Source: Pseudoalteromonas sp. H105 (GTDB taxonomy: Bacteria; Pseudomonadota; Gammaproteobacteria; Enterobacterales; Alteromonadaceae). From it: 64,000 nucleotides of DNA. The DNA lies in NCBI RefSeq assembly GCF_001469215.1, contig NZ_LOFH01000007.1, forward strand, positions 186,001-250,000, given 5' to 3'. How positions within the stretch are numbered: position 1 is the first letter of the stretch; each line of letters starts with the position of its first letter. This document shows positions 1 to 11,446 of the stretch, piece after piece. The position numbers were made by a program, and so were the translations under genes. A model generated the notes under the pieces. It saw only the letters and a list, made by a program, of their open reading frames with translations, was not told the origin of the DNA and searched no databases.

Positions 1-2
1 TT

Positions 3-701
3 GTTATCCCTGCAGGTACATTCAAAATGGGTGATATTAACGGTAATGGCCTCGCAAACGAGCGGCCAGTGGTCGAAAAAACAATTGAAAACTCGTTTGC
101 TATGCAAAGTAAAGAAGTGACTGTTGGCGAGTACCAAAAATTTGTCTCAAACACAGGTTATAAAACTGAAGCTGAACTCAACCGTGGCTGTGCTTATTAC
201 CTGAACGGTGAACCTGTATGGGAAGTCAGTTTAAACTGGCGTAATCCCGGCTTTGAACAAGAAAGTAATTTCCCTGCAGTCTGTTTAACATACAACGATG
301 CTAAAGCTTATGCTAATTGGTTATCAGGTGAAACGGCGCAGCAATACCGTCTACCAAGCGAAGTTGAGTGGGAATACGCTGCTCGTTCAGGTACGACAAC
401 CGAATACCCTTGGGGTAACGAAATCGGTAAAAACTTAGCTAACTGTGGTTGGTGTGGCAGTGAATGGTCAAACCGCAGTGCAGCGCCAGTTGGTTCGTTT
501 TCACCCAATGCATTTGGCTTATACGATACTGTCGGGAATGTTTGGGAATGGACTCATCAATCGTCGAGTCAATCAGATGTAACCGTTCGCGGCGGTGCGT
601 GGAATTTTGCACCGAGCCTTGCAAGGGCTGCGACTCGTTTGATTTTAGCGCCTGATTTTCGTGCAAACTACATCGGCTTTCGCTTAGTGCGAGAGCGATA
701 A
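3..701 (+). CDS. FGE/sulfatase-modifying-factor (SUMF1)-like protein, C-terminal part, 5' truncated by the window
   Basis: The reading frame is open from base 3 and its first residues, VIPAGTFKMGD, are the usual entry motif of the formylglycine-generating-enzyme (FGE/SUMF1, C-type-lectin-like) fold, so the gene begins before the window and the ATG at 27 is internal. Later family motifs are RLPSEVEWEYAARSG, PWGNE, GLYDTVGNVWEW, RGGAWNF and the terminal IGFRLVRER. In true FGE the segment after RGG(S/A)W carries a catalytic cysteine; here it reads RGGAWNFAPSLARAATR and has none. I therefore infer a non-FGE member of the superfamily, a structural or ligand-binding module rather than a sulfatase activator. 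What lies N-terminal to it cannot be seen. A strong terminator follows, separating it from mreB. Confidence 0.8.
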   Translation, partial: VIPAGTFKMGDINGNGLANERPVVEKTIENSFAMQSKEVTVGEYQKFVSNTGYKTEAELNRGCAYYLNGEPVWEVSLNWRNPGFEQESNFPAVCLTYNDAKAYANWLSGETAQQYRLPSEVEWEYAARSGTTTEYPWGNEIGKNLANCGWCGSEWSNRSAAPVGSFSPNAFGLYDTVGNVWEWTHQSSSQSDVTVRGGAWNFAPSLARAATRLILAPDFRANYIGFRLVRER

Positions 702-709
702 TTATTTTG

Positions 710-732
710 AAAGGAAGCGGTGCTTCCTTTTT
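710..732 (+). terminator. Rho-independent terminator after the FGE-like gene
   Basis: Arms AAAGGAAGC (710-718) and GCTTCCTTT (722-730) pair perfectly around a 3-nt loop and run into T residues. It lies 8 nt after the stop codon and isolates the mreB operon from upstream transcription. Confidence 0.85.
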
Positions 733-808
733 GCTCATTTACCTAGCTAATGATGCTTTTCATTGCTGAACAAACTCAGCGTGTTAAAGTGACTGATAGC
801 TAATATAA

Positions 809-1878
<1,070 letters not shown>

Positions 1879-1879
<1 letters not shown>

Positions 1880-2721
1880 TGAAGCTAATGTTTGGGCGTA
1901 CTATTTCATTGCAACTGCGACTCTTTGTCGCAGTGCTTTTGAGTATCGTATTGATTGTGGGCGATAAGTTTACTCAAGGTAGTACAACAGTGCGTACGAG
2001 TTTAAACACACTTGTTAGCCCATTAATTTATCTTGCTAACTTACCATATGAAGTATTTAGTTTTGGTGCTAAAAGCTTACAAACTCGTGAGCAACTACTC
2101 ACCGAAAATGAAGCACTTAAACAAAAACAATTGTTACAAAGCGAGCAGTTACAGCAATATCAATTTTTAAGTAAAGAAAACCAAAAACTAAGAGCACTCC
2201 TTGGCTCCTCAGCTAAGCAACCTAACCGTAAAATTATAGCTCAAATACTGTCTGTGCATTCAAACCCGTATAGCCATCAAGTGGTTATTAACCGAGGCGC
2301 GATTGATGGTTTAAGTGAAGGGCAAGCGGTTATAGATGAGATGGGGGTTGTTGGTCAATTAACTAAGGTTGGGTCAACAACGTCTCGAGTGTTATTGATG
2401 ACAGACACTACTCATGCAACACCCGTGCGTATTTTACGTAATGAAGTACGTACTGTCGTTGAAGGCATGGGCAAAATAAATCAAGTTAAACTGTCACATG
2501 TACCCCACAGTTTAGATGTTCGTATTGGTGATGTGTTGGTCACATCAGGGTTAGGTGGCACATTTCCTGAAGGCTACCCCGTTGCTATCGTGACAGAAAT
2601 AAACCGAGATGAAGGCAGCCCTTTTGCTCAAGTATACGCTGAGCCTGTGGCTCAATTAGACCGTATTCGTTTATTAGTTGTCTTATGGCGTCAGCAGCAG
2701 GAGATTATAAGCAGTGAATAG
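1879..2721 (+). CDS. mreC: Rod-shape-determining protein MreC
   Basis: Bitopic inner-membrane protein that links cytoplasmic MreB to periplasmic PBP2 in the elongasome. One transmembrane helix lies at about residues 10-30, followed by a coiled coil rich in Glu, Gln and Leu (about 68-110) and the beta-barrel MreC domain (VINRGAIDGLSEGQAVIDEMGVVGQ region onward, split here only for description). At 280 residues it is slightly shorter than E. coli MreC, which has a longer C-terminal tail. It starts inside the mreB stop codon and overlaps mreD by 8 nt, so translational coupling is likely. Confidence 0.95.
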
Positions 2722-3193
2722 CCGTCATAGCTTTTTGATTGGGTTGAGTATTTTCTTTGCTTTGATCATGTCTCTTATGCCTTTACCTTTTTCATTTGAA
2801 CCATTTAGGCCTGATTGGGTGTTGTTGGTTTTAATGTATTGGTCATTAGCCGTTCCCCATCGGTTAAATATTGGCACTGCGTGGATTGTTGGTCTATTGA
2901 TTGATTTGGCATCGGGATCACCTTTAGGTGTTAATTCACTGACCTTCTCTATTTGTATTTTTGTAACAGCCAGTAACTTTCAAAAAATTCGCAATTTTTC
3001 AATATGGCAACAAGCGATTTTAGTGGGTTTATTTTTAATGTTTTACCACCTTATGCAGTTTTGGTTAAATCATTTCTTAATGGACGTTTATTTTAACCCA
3101 CAGTATCTATGGCCTGTGGTCACCGGGATGCTCAGTTGGCCTTGGATTTTCTTATTACTACGTAAATATCGTCGCCATTTCAGGATCAGATAA
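2714..3193 (+). CDS. mreD: Rod-shape-determining protein MreD
   Basis: Small integral membrane protein of the elongasome, 159 residues with five or six hydrophobic helices. The segment FRPDWVLLVLMYW near residue 32 and the GLLIDLASGSPLG loop near 60 are characteristic of MreD. It overlaps mreC by 8 nt and its stop shares bases with the maf start (TAATG at 3191), so its position in the mreBCD cluster supports the call as much as its sequence does. Confidence 0.93.
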   Translation: MNSRHSFLIGLSIFFALIMSLMPLPFSFEPFRPDWVLLVLMYWSLAVPHRLNIGTAWIVGLLIDLASGSPLGVNSLTFSICIFVTASNFQKIRNFSIWQQAILVGLFLMFYHLMQFWLNHFLMDVYFNPQYLWPVVTGMLSWPWIFLLLRKYRRHFRIR

Positions 3194-3762
3194 TGCAAAG
3201 TGCAATCTATTTAGCGTCGGCTTCTCCGCGGCGAAAAGAGCTGTTAATGCAGCTTGGTTATGAGTTCTCACAATTTAGTGTCGATGCAGACGAAAGCCAA
3301 TTAATTAATGAATCAGCTGTCGATTATGTCGAACGGTTAGCGTGCCTTAAAGCGCAAACTGGTGTGGCGATGGGCTACATTGATCGCCCTGTGCTAGGTA
3401 GTGATACTGTGGTCGTTATTGATGGTGAAGCGCTCGGGAAACCCAGTGATAAAGCTGATTTTATGACGACTATGCAGCGCCTATCGGGTCGAACTCACCA
3501 AGTGTTAACAGCTATCGCTTTTGCCAATCCTGAAGGCGTACTAAGCCAAATTATTCGAACTGACGTCACCTTTAAATCATTATCCAACGATGAGCTAGAA
3601 CGTTATTGGTTAACTGGTGAGCCAGAGGATAAAGCTGGCGGCTATGGTATTCAGGGACTCGGAGGGCGGTTTGTAACGCATATTTCAGGTAGCTATTTTG
3701 CCGTAGTGGGCTTACCTTTATATGAATGCGATAAATTATTAAGTGAATTTTTAAGTAGGTAA
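3193..3762 (+). CDS. maf: Maf-family nucleotide pyrophosphatase, YhdE type
   Basis: Maf/Ham1-fold house-cleaning enzyme that hydrolyses non-canonical or surplus nucleoside triphosphates (dTTP/UTP in the YhdE subfamily) to the monophosphate and PPi. The N-terminal signature LASASPRRKELL is at residues 7-18, followed by LGSDTVVVIDGEALGKP and the GGYGIQGLGGRF loop. Length (189) matches YhdE. In E. coli yhdE also sits between mreD and rng, which favours YhdE over the paralogue YceF. Confidence 0.92.
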   Translation: MQSAIYLASASPRRKELLMQLGYEFSQFSVDADESQLINESAVDYVERLACLKAQTGVAMGYIDRPVLGSDTVVVIDGEALGKPSDKADFMTTMQRLSGRTHQVLTAIAFANPEGVLSQIIRTDVTFKSLSNDELERYWLTGEPEDKAGGYGIQGLGGRFVTHISGSYFAVVGLPLYECDKLLSEFLSR

Positions 3763-3763
3763 C

Positions 3764-5236
3764 ATGAGTATAGAATTACTAATTAACGTCACCCCAAGTG
3801 AAAGTCGTGTTGCCCTCATCGAGAACGGCGTACTGCAAGAAATTCAGCTCGAACGTATTGGCAATCTAGGTATTGTTGGCAATATTTATCTTGGTAAAAT
3901 AAGTCGCGTACTGCCGGGTATGCAAGCGGCTTTTGTAGACATTGGGCTAGATAAAGCCGCATTCTTACATGCCTCAGATATTGTTAATAGTGCTTCAATT
4001 ATTGAAGGTGTTGATGAGCAGCCAGTAAAAAAAGTCCAAGATATACGCGAATTAGTGCGCCAAGGGCAGTTTATTATGGTGCAAGTGGTAAAAGATCCTC
4101 TTGGTACAAAAGGGGCGCGATTAACCACTGATATTACCATTCCATCTCGCTATTTAGTCTTTATGCCTGATGCGACCCATGTAGGGGTGAGTCAGCGCAT
4201 TGAAACAGAAGAAGAGCGCAGTCGTTTGAAGCATATTGTCGCAGACTACTCAGATGAAAATGGCAGCTTTATTGTGCGTACAGCCGCTGAAGGTGCAAGT
4301 GAGGCTGAGTTACGCCATGACGCTGCATTTTTAAAGAAGCTGTGGGAAAAAATTGTCAGCAAACGTAAAAAAACCAGCAAAGAAAGCATTCTGCACGAAG
4401 ACTTAACATTAGCGTTCAGAACGCTAAGGGATTATGTTGGTGAGGACATGGAGCGTATCCGTGTTGACTCTAAGTTGACTTATCACGAGTTAAAAGCCTT
4501 TACAGAAGAGTTTGTGCCTATCCTTTCTGGTGCACTTGAGTATTACCCCGGTGAGCGACCTATTTTTGATTTATTTGATGTTGAAAATGAAATTCAAAAA
4601 GCATTGCATAGAAAAGTTGAGCTCAAGTCAGGCGGTTATTTAATTATCGATCAAACAGAGGCTATGACGACTGTTGACGTTAACACGGGGGCATTTGTAG
4701 GTCATCGTAACCTTGAAGAAACTATTTTTAATACCAATGTTGAAGCAACATCAGCTATTGCACGCCAACTTAGGTTACGAAATTTAGGGGGCATAATCAT
4801 TATCGATTTTATTGATATGATTAGCGAAGAGCATAAGCGTAGAGTTTTACACTCTCTTGAATCGGCACTAGACAAAGATCGCGCTAAATCAAACATAAAT
4901 GGTTTATCAGCACTGGGTTTAGTTGAAATGACACGTAAGCGAACCCGTGAGAGCCTAGAACATATATTATGCGATGTATGCCCTGCCTGTTCAGGACGGG
5001 GCTCACAAAAAACCGTTGAAACAGTTTGTTATGAGATTCTGCGTGAAATTGTGCGCGTGAACCGTGCCTATGCTGCTGACAAATTTATGGTTTATGCCGC
5101 TCCTGCAGTAAGTGAAGCATTGATTAATGATGAGTATCATAACCTAGCAGAACTTGAATTATTTATTGGTAAGCAAGTAAGTATTCAAACAGAAAGCCTC
5201 TACAGCCAAGAGCAGTTCGATGTGGTTATGATGTAA
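3764..5236 (+). CDS. rng: Ribonuclease G
   Basis: Single-strand-specific endoribonuclease of the RNase E/G family; RNase G matures the 5' end of 16S rRNA and cleaves some mRNAs. An S1-like RNA-binding domain lies at about residues 35-125 (VDIGLDKAAFLHASD), the DNase-I-like catalytic domain follows with the two metal-binding aspartates in DVNTG (D305) and DFIDM (D348), and the zinc-link motif CPAC is at 406-409. The 490-residue length and the absence of a long C-terminal scaffold separate it from RNase E. Its TAA overlaps the yhdP ATG. Confidence 0.96.
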   Translation: MSIELLINVTPSESRVALIENGVLQEIQLERIGNLGIVGNIYLGKISRVLPGMQAAFVDIGLDKAAFLHASDIVNSASIIEGVDEQPVKKVQDIRELVRQGQFIMVQVVKDPLGTKGARLTTDITIPSRYLVFMPDATHVGVSQRIETEEERSRLKHIVADYSDENGSFIVRTAAEGASEAELRHDAAFLKKLWEKIVSKRKKTSKESILHEDLTLAFRTLRDYVGEDMERIRVDSKLTYHELKAFTEEFVPILSGALEYYPGERPIFDLFDVENEIQKALHRKVELKSGGYLIIDQTEAMTTVDVNTGAFVGHRNLEETIFNTNVEATSAIARQLRLRNLGGIIIIDFIDMISEEHKRRVLHSLESALDKDRAKSNINGLSALGLVEMTRKRTRESLEHILCDVCPACSGRGSQKTVETVCYEILREIVRVNRAYAADKFMVYAAPAVSEALINDEYHNLAELELFIGKQVSIQTESLYSQEQFDVVMM

Positions 5237-8200
5237 TGAAGGTAAAAACGGTTTGTTTTTATTGTATGAGGAAGTTATGGCAAGTATTTGCTGTAACTCT
5301 CGTATTTTTGGCCGTTATTATCTCTGTTTTAAAATACACGCTCCCCTATGCAAATGACTATAAAGGTGATTTAGAAGGTTATCTTTACGACAAGTTTGCA
5401 GTCAATCTATCAATTGGAACTATTTCAGCTAGTTGGCAGGGCAAAGGCCCAGCTATTGTGATGGAAAATATTTCATTTGAGGATAACACCACTTCGCCCA
5501 TCGCGTTAACAATAGCAAAAGCCAGCCTAGAGCTAAATGTGTGGGAAAGCATTAAAACTCAGCAATTAAAGTCAAATTACTTTGTGATCAACGGGTTTCA
5601 TGCCAATGTGAATCTGCCTACGCTGCTTGACTCAAATGAAGGTGAAGTTGCGTTTGAGCAAAAGGAACTCATTGAAGGCTTATTTTTAGGTGATACGGGT
5701 CACTTTGCGGTTGAAAATAGTAGCATCAACTTTTTAGTTGGTGATGGTAAAGAACGTCGCTTAATTCTTGAGAACATCGTTTGGCAAAACAAACCACAAC
5801 AACATAGCGGCAGCGGTACATTAGCATTACCGGGTATTTCTGTGGGGACGTTTGATGCCCGAATTGCGCTAAAAGGTGAAACCTTAGAAACAATGGCTGG
5901 TGATATTTATGTGCAAGCAAGCCAAGTGGATGTTTCAAAGTGGGTGGCGCAATACAGTAATAAAGATAAACAGGAGTTGAAGTCAGATCTTAACTTAGAA
6001 TCTTGGATGAGCATTGAAAAAGGCTTAATCACCGATGTTAAAGTTAAGTGGCTACCTAGTTTTATTAATTGGCAGCAAGGCAATGAAGCAAAGCCTTACC
6101 AGTTAAGCATTAGCGAAGGCGGTTTTCATTTATTTCCTTGGCAACAAGGCTGGCGGTTAAAAAGCACAGGGTTAGCTGTGAACAGTTTGCAGCATACCTG
6201 GCCTAACGTGATGTTTGAAGCGCAACTGGGAACACAAAAACAATTTTGGTTACAAGATTTTGACCTTGATTTAGCCACTAAATTAGCCCAGCTAAGTAAT
6301 TTTTCATCTTTAGAGCCATTAATTGTACGTGAGCCTAGTGGTGTGATAGACCAAGCCTACGCATCATTTAATTCCTCATCAGATTGGCAGCTTTGGTTCG
6401 CGGCAGACAATATCGGCTGGCTTGCAAATCAAGGAATACCTGGTGCAGATGCGTTGCGTATTGAAGGGAACTTAAACCAATCGCGTGGACGAGTCAGTTT
6501 ATTTGGTGAAAACAATGTATTGTTAACGGAAGACACATTTTCTCATCCCATTAAATACACTCAGCTCAATATGGAAATTGATGCATTGCACACGCCTCAA
6601 GGATGGCAGATAAGCAGTGATAACATATGGTTAGACAATAAAGAACTGACGTTAGCTGCAGAAATGAAAGTCAGCTTGGGTGAGCAATCAAGGTTAGACC
6701 TATACGCAGAGATTTATGCACCTGATGCGAGTATTGCTGGGCATTATTTTCCATTACCAGTAATGAGCGAAAACCTCGTTAGCTACTTAAATGGCGCGAT
6801 AAAGCAAGGTGAATTGACCCAAGCGCAAGTGTTGTTTTCAGGGCCATTGTCGGGTTTTCCATTTACTGACAATTCAGGGCAATTTGAAGTACTGGCACAA
6901 ATTGATAATGCGACTTATCAATTTACCCCTGATTGGCCTAGTGTCACGCAAGCAAGTGCAAAGCTACATTTTGAAAATGAGCGCATGGATATCTATACTC
7001 AGCAAGGTCAGTTAGTCAATTTAGCTGTCGGTAATGGTGTGCATGTAAGTATTGCTGATTTAATGAATGCTGATATTTTATCCGTTAAAATTAAAAAACG
7101 TGCTGATGCACAATCTTTATTACCTTTTTTCGAAGCGACTCCACTTGAACAACCACTCGCCAACGTATTTTCCGTGATTCAAGGGCAAGGCAGTGCGAAT
7201 GCCGATATCGAATTGACCGTTGATTTAAATGAGTTGAATGTTAATGCCAAAGGTGTTGTCACACTTAAAGACATGCCAATATACCTTGCTCAGCCTGGTA
7301 TTCAGTTATCAGCCGTGAACGGTAGATTATACTTTAACGATGATCATGTTGCTTTAAAAAGCGCATCTGCAAATTGGTTAGGTATGCCCATTAAGTTCGA
7401 CTTTGATGGTAAAAATATAGGTGAAACTTACCGCGGTGAAATTAATATTATTGCGCAAATAAATGCGGAAACATTAATTACAGAAGCGCAGGGGTTGTTT
7501 CACAATTATTTAAAAGGTGAAAGTGAGCTGGCAATTAATGTCACATTAAACTTCTTGCCAACAGGCTTTAATTACCTTGCAGAAATAAACTCTCAGCTTG
7601 TTGGCCTGACAAGTGAGTTACCAGTACCGTTTGCAAAAGGTGCAGATATTCCATGGCAATTAACAGCGCAAGTACAGGGTGATGAAATTTCTAATTTGAT
7701 CACTGCAAGTGTCAATAATCAGATTTATTTTAATGCTATTTTGGCAAATGCTAGCGCTAAAATGACGAACGCGCACTTAATTTTAGGGCCTCAAGATTTA
7801 GGATTAAACAGAGAAGATTTCTCCGTTTCCATAAATTTAGAGGAAACCCCATTAACGTCTTGGGTTGCGCTGATTGATCAAATTATTGCCATTAGCCAAG
7901 CTGAAACTCAAAGTGAAGGTTTTCTTCCCCCATTAAAAGAGGTAGTTGGACAAATAAACCGTTTAACAATTGCTGATATTGCTTTTAATGATTTTGAAAT
8001 GCGACTTAGACCTCAGCAAAATGCACTTGATTTAAGGCTTAATGCAAAAGAGCTGCGTTCGCAAATAAGTATACCGATTAATCAAACTAGCCGTCCTATT
8101 AAAGTAACAAGCGATTATTTACGGTTAAATTTGATTCCAAAGTCTGATGACGCGTTCGCCGTACAAAATGAAATACCTTCGACTGACGATTTAACATGGT

Positions 8201-9099
8201 TAAATAATATTCCAGCGATTGAGTTCACCTGTCTAGATTGTAAAGTCGAAAACTACCAGCTGGATAAAGTGAGTGCTTCCTTATTTGGTGATGGGACACA
8301 ATTGATGATTCCAGAGCTTGTCGTTGATAAAGGCGATCATATTTTGCGTGCGAAAGGGCAATGGAAAGCGGGGCAAACACGTTTTCATGGCACCCTACAA
8401 AGTGATGACATTGGCGAGCTGTTTGATGAGTTTGATATTACAACTACGGTAAAAGATTCTGATGCCGACATTACGTTTGATTTAGCATGGCAAGGTGCTC
8501 CTTATCAGTTTGATATACCCACACTAGCCGGTGATCTAGCATGGGATTTAGAAGATGGTCACCTTGCTGAAATAAGTGATGGCGGGGCACGTGTTTTTTC
8601 GTTATTAAGCTTAGATTCGTTAGTTCGAAAACTTAAGCTCGATTTTAGAGATGTATTTTCTAAAGGCTTTTTCTATAACAGTTTTAAGGGAACAATGCAG
8701 TTAGATAAGGGCGTTGCTTATACCCAAGATACTAAAATGGATGGAGTCCCAGCAGATTTGACCATTAAAGGTCATACAAATTTAAACACCATGGAAATCA
8801 ACTATGATTTAGCGGTGGCACCACAAGTAACGTCAAGTATTCCCGTAATAGTGGCGTGGATGGTAAACCCGGTAACAGGTTTAGCGGCATTAGCAATTGA
8901 TAAAGTGATTCACTCTGCACGGGTTATTTCTGAGATCAATTTTAAGGTAACGGGAAACATGACCGATCCCGTCGTGCAAGAGATAGATAGAAAAAGTCGT
9001 GAAGTTGAAATTCCACAAGCTGCTCAAGATCAACCCCAAAAAATCCCGCAGGCAGATGAATTAACACCTAAAGATCCAGCGGAAACGGCAATACTATGA
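5236..9099 (+). CDS. yhdP: YhdP, AsmA-like inter-membrane phospholipid transport protein
   Basis: Very large (1287 aa) AsmA/TamB/YhdP-superfamily protein. In E. coli YhdP forms a periplasmic beta-groove bridge that, with TamB and YdbH, carries phospholipids to the outer membrane. One N-terminal transmembrane helix lies at about residues 14-33 and is followed by repetitive beta-rich sequence. The conserved C-terminal domain contains GDLAWDLEDGHLAEISDGG, the stretch FSLLSLDSLVRKLKLDF and the IPVIVAWMVNPVTGLAAL helix. It sits between rng and the nitrilase/tldD pair as in enterobacteria, and its last bases overlap the next ATG (ATGA). Confidence 0.92.
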   Translation: MKVKTVCFYCMRKLWQVFAVTLVFLAVIISVLKYTLPYANDYKGDLEGYLYDKFAVNLSIGTISASWQGKGPAIVMENISFEDNTTSPIALTIAKASLELNVWESIKTQQLKSNYFVINGFHANVNLPTLLDSNEGEVAFEQKELIEGLFLGDTGHFAVENSSINFLVGDGKERRLILENIVWQNKPQQHSGSGTLALPGISVGTFDARIALKGETLETMAGDIYVQASQVDVSKWVAQYSNKDKQELKSDLNLESWMSIEKGLITDVKVKWLPSFINWQQGNEAKPYQLSISEGGFHLFPWQQGWRLKSTGLAVNSLQHTWPNVMFEAQLGTQKQFWLQDFDLDLATKLAQLSNFSSLEPLIVREPSGVIDQAYASFNSSSDWQLWFAADNIGWLANQGIPGADALRIEGNLNQSRGRVSLFGENNVLLTEDTFSHPIKYTQLNMEIDALHTPQGWQISSDNIWLDNKELTLAAEMKVSLGEQSRLDLYAEIYAPDASIAGHYFPLPVMSENLVSYLNGAIKQGELTQAQVLFSGPLSGFPFTDNSGQFEVLAQIDNATYQFTPDWPSVTQASAKLHFENERMDIYTQQGQLVNLAVGNGVHVSIADLMNADILSVKIKKRADAQSLLPFFEATPLEQPLANVFSVIQGQGSANADIELTVDLNELNVNAKGVVTLKDMPIYLAQPGIQLSAVNGRLYFNDDHVALKSASANWLGMPIKFDFDGKNIGETYRGEINIIAQINAETLITEAQGLFHNYLKGESELAINVTLNFLPTGFNYLAEINSQLVGLTSELPVPFAKGADIPWQLTAQVQGDEISNLITASVNNQIYFNAILANASAKMTNAHLILGPQDLGLNREDFSVSINLEETPLTSWVALIDQIIAISQAETQSEGFLPPLKEVVGQINRLTIADIAFNDFEMRLRPQQNALDLRLNAKELRSQISIPINQTSRPIKVTSDYLRLNLIPKSDDAFAVQNEIPSTDDLTWLNNIPAIEFTCLDCKVENYQLDKVSASLFGDGTQLMIPELVVDKGDHILRAKGQWKAGQTRFHGTLQSDDIGELFDEFDITTTVKDSDADITFDLAWQGAPYQFDIPTLAGDLAWDLEDGHLAEISDGGARVFSLLSLDSLVRKLKLDFRDVFSKGFFYNSFKGTMQLDKGVAYTQDTKMDGVPADLTIKGHTNLNTMEINYDLAVAPQVTSSIPVIVAWMVNPVTGLAALAIDKVIHSARVISEINFKVTGNMTDPVVQEIDRKSREVEIPQAAQDQPQKIPQADELTPKDPAETAIL

Positions 9100-9932
9100 A
9101 GCACCCATCTTACTCGCCGGGCCACATTATCGCACTACAAATGTGTTCGGGTATCAATGCTCAACAAAATCTCGCTCAGTTAGCGCAGCAACTTAGCTGC
9201 TTGCCCAGTGCTCGCCCTTTATTAGTGTGTTTACCCGAAAGCTTTTTAATTTTTTCGACGTGTGGTGCAGATACACTTGCGCTTGCCGAACAAAGTGATT
9301 CATATCAGGCACAGTTAGGTAAGCTGTGCCGTCAATACGATATTTGGTTGGCAGCGGGCACACTCCCTATCGCGGCTGATAACGCGAAATATTATGCAGC
9401 GTCGTTATTATTTGATAGCCAAGGGAAAGTGATTGCACAATATAATAAAATTCACTTATTTGATGTTGATGTGGCTGATGGAACAGGCGTCTATCGCGAA
9501 TCAAATTTTACCCAAGCGGGTAATGATCTGGTCGTGGTTGACTCCCCTTTTGGTAAAATAGGACTAACAGTATGCTATGATCTACGCTTTAGTGGCTTAT
9601 TTAGTGCATTACAGCGCCAAGGCGCAGAGATTATTTTGGTCCCCAGCGCATTTACTACGGTGACAGGTAAAGCGCATTGGCAGCCCTTATTAACTGCGCG
9701 TGCAATAGAGACACAAAGTTACGTTATTGCTGCGGCACAAGCTGGGCAGCATGAAAATGGTCGCGCTACTTATGGTCACAGTTTAATTATTTCTCCTTGG
9801 GGCGATATCCTCAGTGAGCTTAAAAATGGCACGGGGTATATTAGTTGCCAGCCAGACTTATCCAGGTTACATGCCATTAGACGAGATATGCCAGTGCAAT
9901 CTCACCAACGATTTAGAGAGCATTTATTATGA
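9096..9932 (+). CDS. Nitrilase-superfamily amidohydrolase (probable deaminated-glutathione amidase, Nit1/YbeM type)
   Basis: Carbon-nitrogen hydrolase with the full Glu-Lys-Cys triad: E48 in LVCLPESF, K118 in [12 protein letters not shown] and C160 in LTVCYDLRF. The [10 protein letters not shown] and DGTGVYRES segments are typical of the Nit1/YbeM subfamily, which hydrolyses deaminated glutathione made by side reactions of transaminases; that substrate is inferred from the family, not shown. The 278-residue length fits. It overlaps yhdP and tldD by 4 nt each (ATGA), so it is expressed as part of the mre-tldD operon. Nitrilases in this position are common in Alteromonadales and Vibrio-type gene orders. 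Confidence 0.88.
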   Translation: MKHPSYSPGHIIALQMCSGINAQQNLAQLAQQLSCLPSARPLLVCLPESFLIFSTCGADTLALAEQSDSYQAQLGKLCRQYDIWLAAGTLPIAADNAKYYAASLLFDSQGKVIAQYNKIHLFDVDVADGTGVYRESNFTQAGNDLVVVDSPFGKIGLTVCYDLRFSGLFSALQRQGAEIILVPSAFTTVTGKAHWQPLLTARAIETQSYVIAAAQAGQHENGRATYGHSLIISPWGDILSELKNGTGYISCQPDLSRLHAIRRDMPVQSHQRFREHLL

Positions 9933-11368
9933 ATACGGTTGAACAGCATTTATTACACGACAGCCAGCTAAATCGAGAAGAACTCGAGAAAACGCTTCGC
10001 TTTATACATCAACATAACATTGATTACGCCGACTTATATTTTCAATCAAGCCATCATGAATCATGGGTGTTAGAAGATGGTTTGGTAAAAGAAGGTTCTT
10101 ACAATGTTGAACGCGGTGTAGGTGTTCGCGCTGTAAGTGGTGAAAAAACCGGTTTTTCTTACTCAGATGCAATAAATTTAGAAGCGCTAAATAAAGCCGC
10201 AACTGCAGCACGCAGTATTGCCGATGCAGGTGATAATAAATCAATTCAAGTGTTTAGTGATATTGCTGCAAAAGAGCAATACGCACCGCATCAGCCAATT
10301 CAGAGCATGAGCGACAGTGATAAAGTAAGCTTATTACGCGAGCTTGAAAACTATATTCGTGAGTTAGCGCCTGACGCTCAGCAAGTGATTAGCTCGATGT
10401 CAGCGGTGTATGAAGAGGTATTAATCGCGGCTAGCGATGGTACATTTGCAACAGATATCCGTCCACTTATTCGCTTAAACTGTTCTGTATTACTTGAAAA
10501 GAACGGTCGTCGTGAACGAGGCGGTGCTGGTGGCGGTGCACGGTTAGATTATGGCTATTTTAAAGAATTCGAAGACGGGAAACCTCGTTGGATGGGCTTT
10601 GCTGAAGAAGCGGTTCGTCAGGCAAAAGTGAACTTAGAAGCCATTGATGCGCCTGCGGGGAGTATGGAAGTCGTACTTGGCGCCGGGTGGCCAGGTGTAT
10701 TACTGCATGAGGCAGTAGGGCATGGCCTCGAGGGCGACTTTAACCGTAAAGGTGCCTCTGCATTTAGCGGCAAAGTAGGCGAAAAAGTGGCGTCAGAGCT
10801 TTGTACTGTTGTTGATGATGGTACGATTGCTGACCGCCGTGGATCATTGAATGTAGATGATGAAGGTACACCTGCGGCTTACAATGTACTTATCGAAAAC
10901 GGTATTTTAAAAGGTTATATGCAAGATAAGATGAACGCGCGTTTGATGGGGGTTAACCCAACAGGTAACGCGCGCCGTGAATCATACGCGCATTTACCTA
11001 TGCCTCGCATGACTAATACTTACATGTTAGGCGGCGAGCACAGCCAAGCTGATATTATCAGCACGGTTAAAAAAGGTATTTTTGCGCCAAACTTTGGTGG
11101 CGGACAAGTTGATATTACCTCAGGTAAGTTTGTATTTAGTGCCTCAGAAGCCTACTTGATCGAGAATGGTAAAATTACCCAGCCTATTAAAGGGGCAACA
11201 TTAATTGGTAATGGCCCTGAGGTTATGCAACAAATCTCGATGGTAGGTAATGACCTTGCGCTGGATAAAGGCGTAGGTGTTTGTGGTAAAGATGGTCAAA
11301 GTGTACCAGTAGGTGTTGGCCAGCCAAGTTTGAAAATAGATAACCTCACAGTAGGTGGCACGGCTTAA
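9929..11368 (+). CDS. tldD: Metalloprotease TldD
   Basis: Catalytic subunit of the TldD/TldE (PmbA) heteromeric zinc protease, which in E. coli trims microcin B17 leader peptide and degrades the CcdA antitoxin. The zinc motif HExxxH is visible as [11 protein letters not shown] (H260, E261, H265), within the [12 protein letters not shown] signature. Length 479 matches E. coli TldD. It is the last gene of the mreB operon, beginning inside the nitrilase stop and ending before a perfect bidirectional terminator. Its partner pmbA lies at 27503-28852. Confidence 0.96.
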   Translation: MNTVEQHLLHDSQLNREELEKTLRFIHQHNIDYADLYFQSSHHESWVLEDGLVKEGSYNVERGVGVRAVSGEKTGFSYSDAINLEALNKAATAARSIADAGDNKSIQVFSDIAAKEQYAPHQPIQSMSDSDKVSLLRELENYIRELAPDAQQVISSMSAVYEEVLIAASDGTFATDIRPLIRLNCSVLLEKNGRRERGGAGGGARLDYGYFKEFEDGKPRWMGFAEEAVRQAKVNLEAIDAPAGSMEVVLGAGWPGVLLHEAVGHGLEGDFNRKGASAFSGKVGEKVASELCTVVDDGTIADRRGSLNVDDEGTPAAYNVLIENGILKGYMQDKMNARLMGVNPTGNARRESYAHLPMPRMTNTYMLGGEHSQADIISTVKKGIFAPNFGGGQVDITSGKFVFSASEAYLIENGKITQPIKGATLIGNGPEVMQQISMVGNDLALDKGVGVCGKDGQSVPVGVGQPSLKIDNLTVGGTA

Positions 11369-11390
11369 TTCTATATCTGCCAAATGCTAC

Positions 11391-11430
11391 AAATAAAACC
11401 TTGGAAGTGCATACTTCCAAGGTTTTATTT
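11391..11430. terminator. Bidirectional terminator between tldD and the LysR gene
   Basis: An 18-bp perfect inverted repeat (11391-11408 pairing with 11413-11430) around the loop GCAT. Each arm has an A/T-rich outer end, so both transcripts finish in U-rich sequence. It serves tldD (+) and the convergent LysR gene (-). Confidence 0.88.
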
Positions 11431-11446
11431 TGTCGGCTGTTTATTG

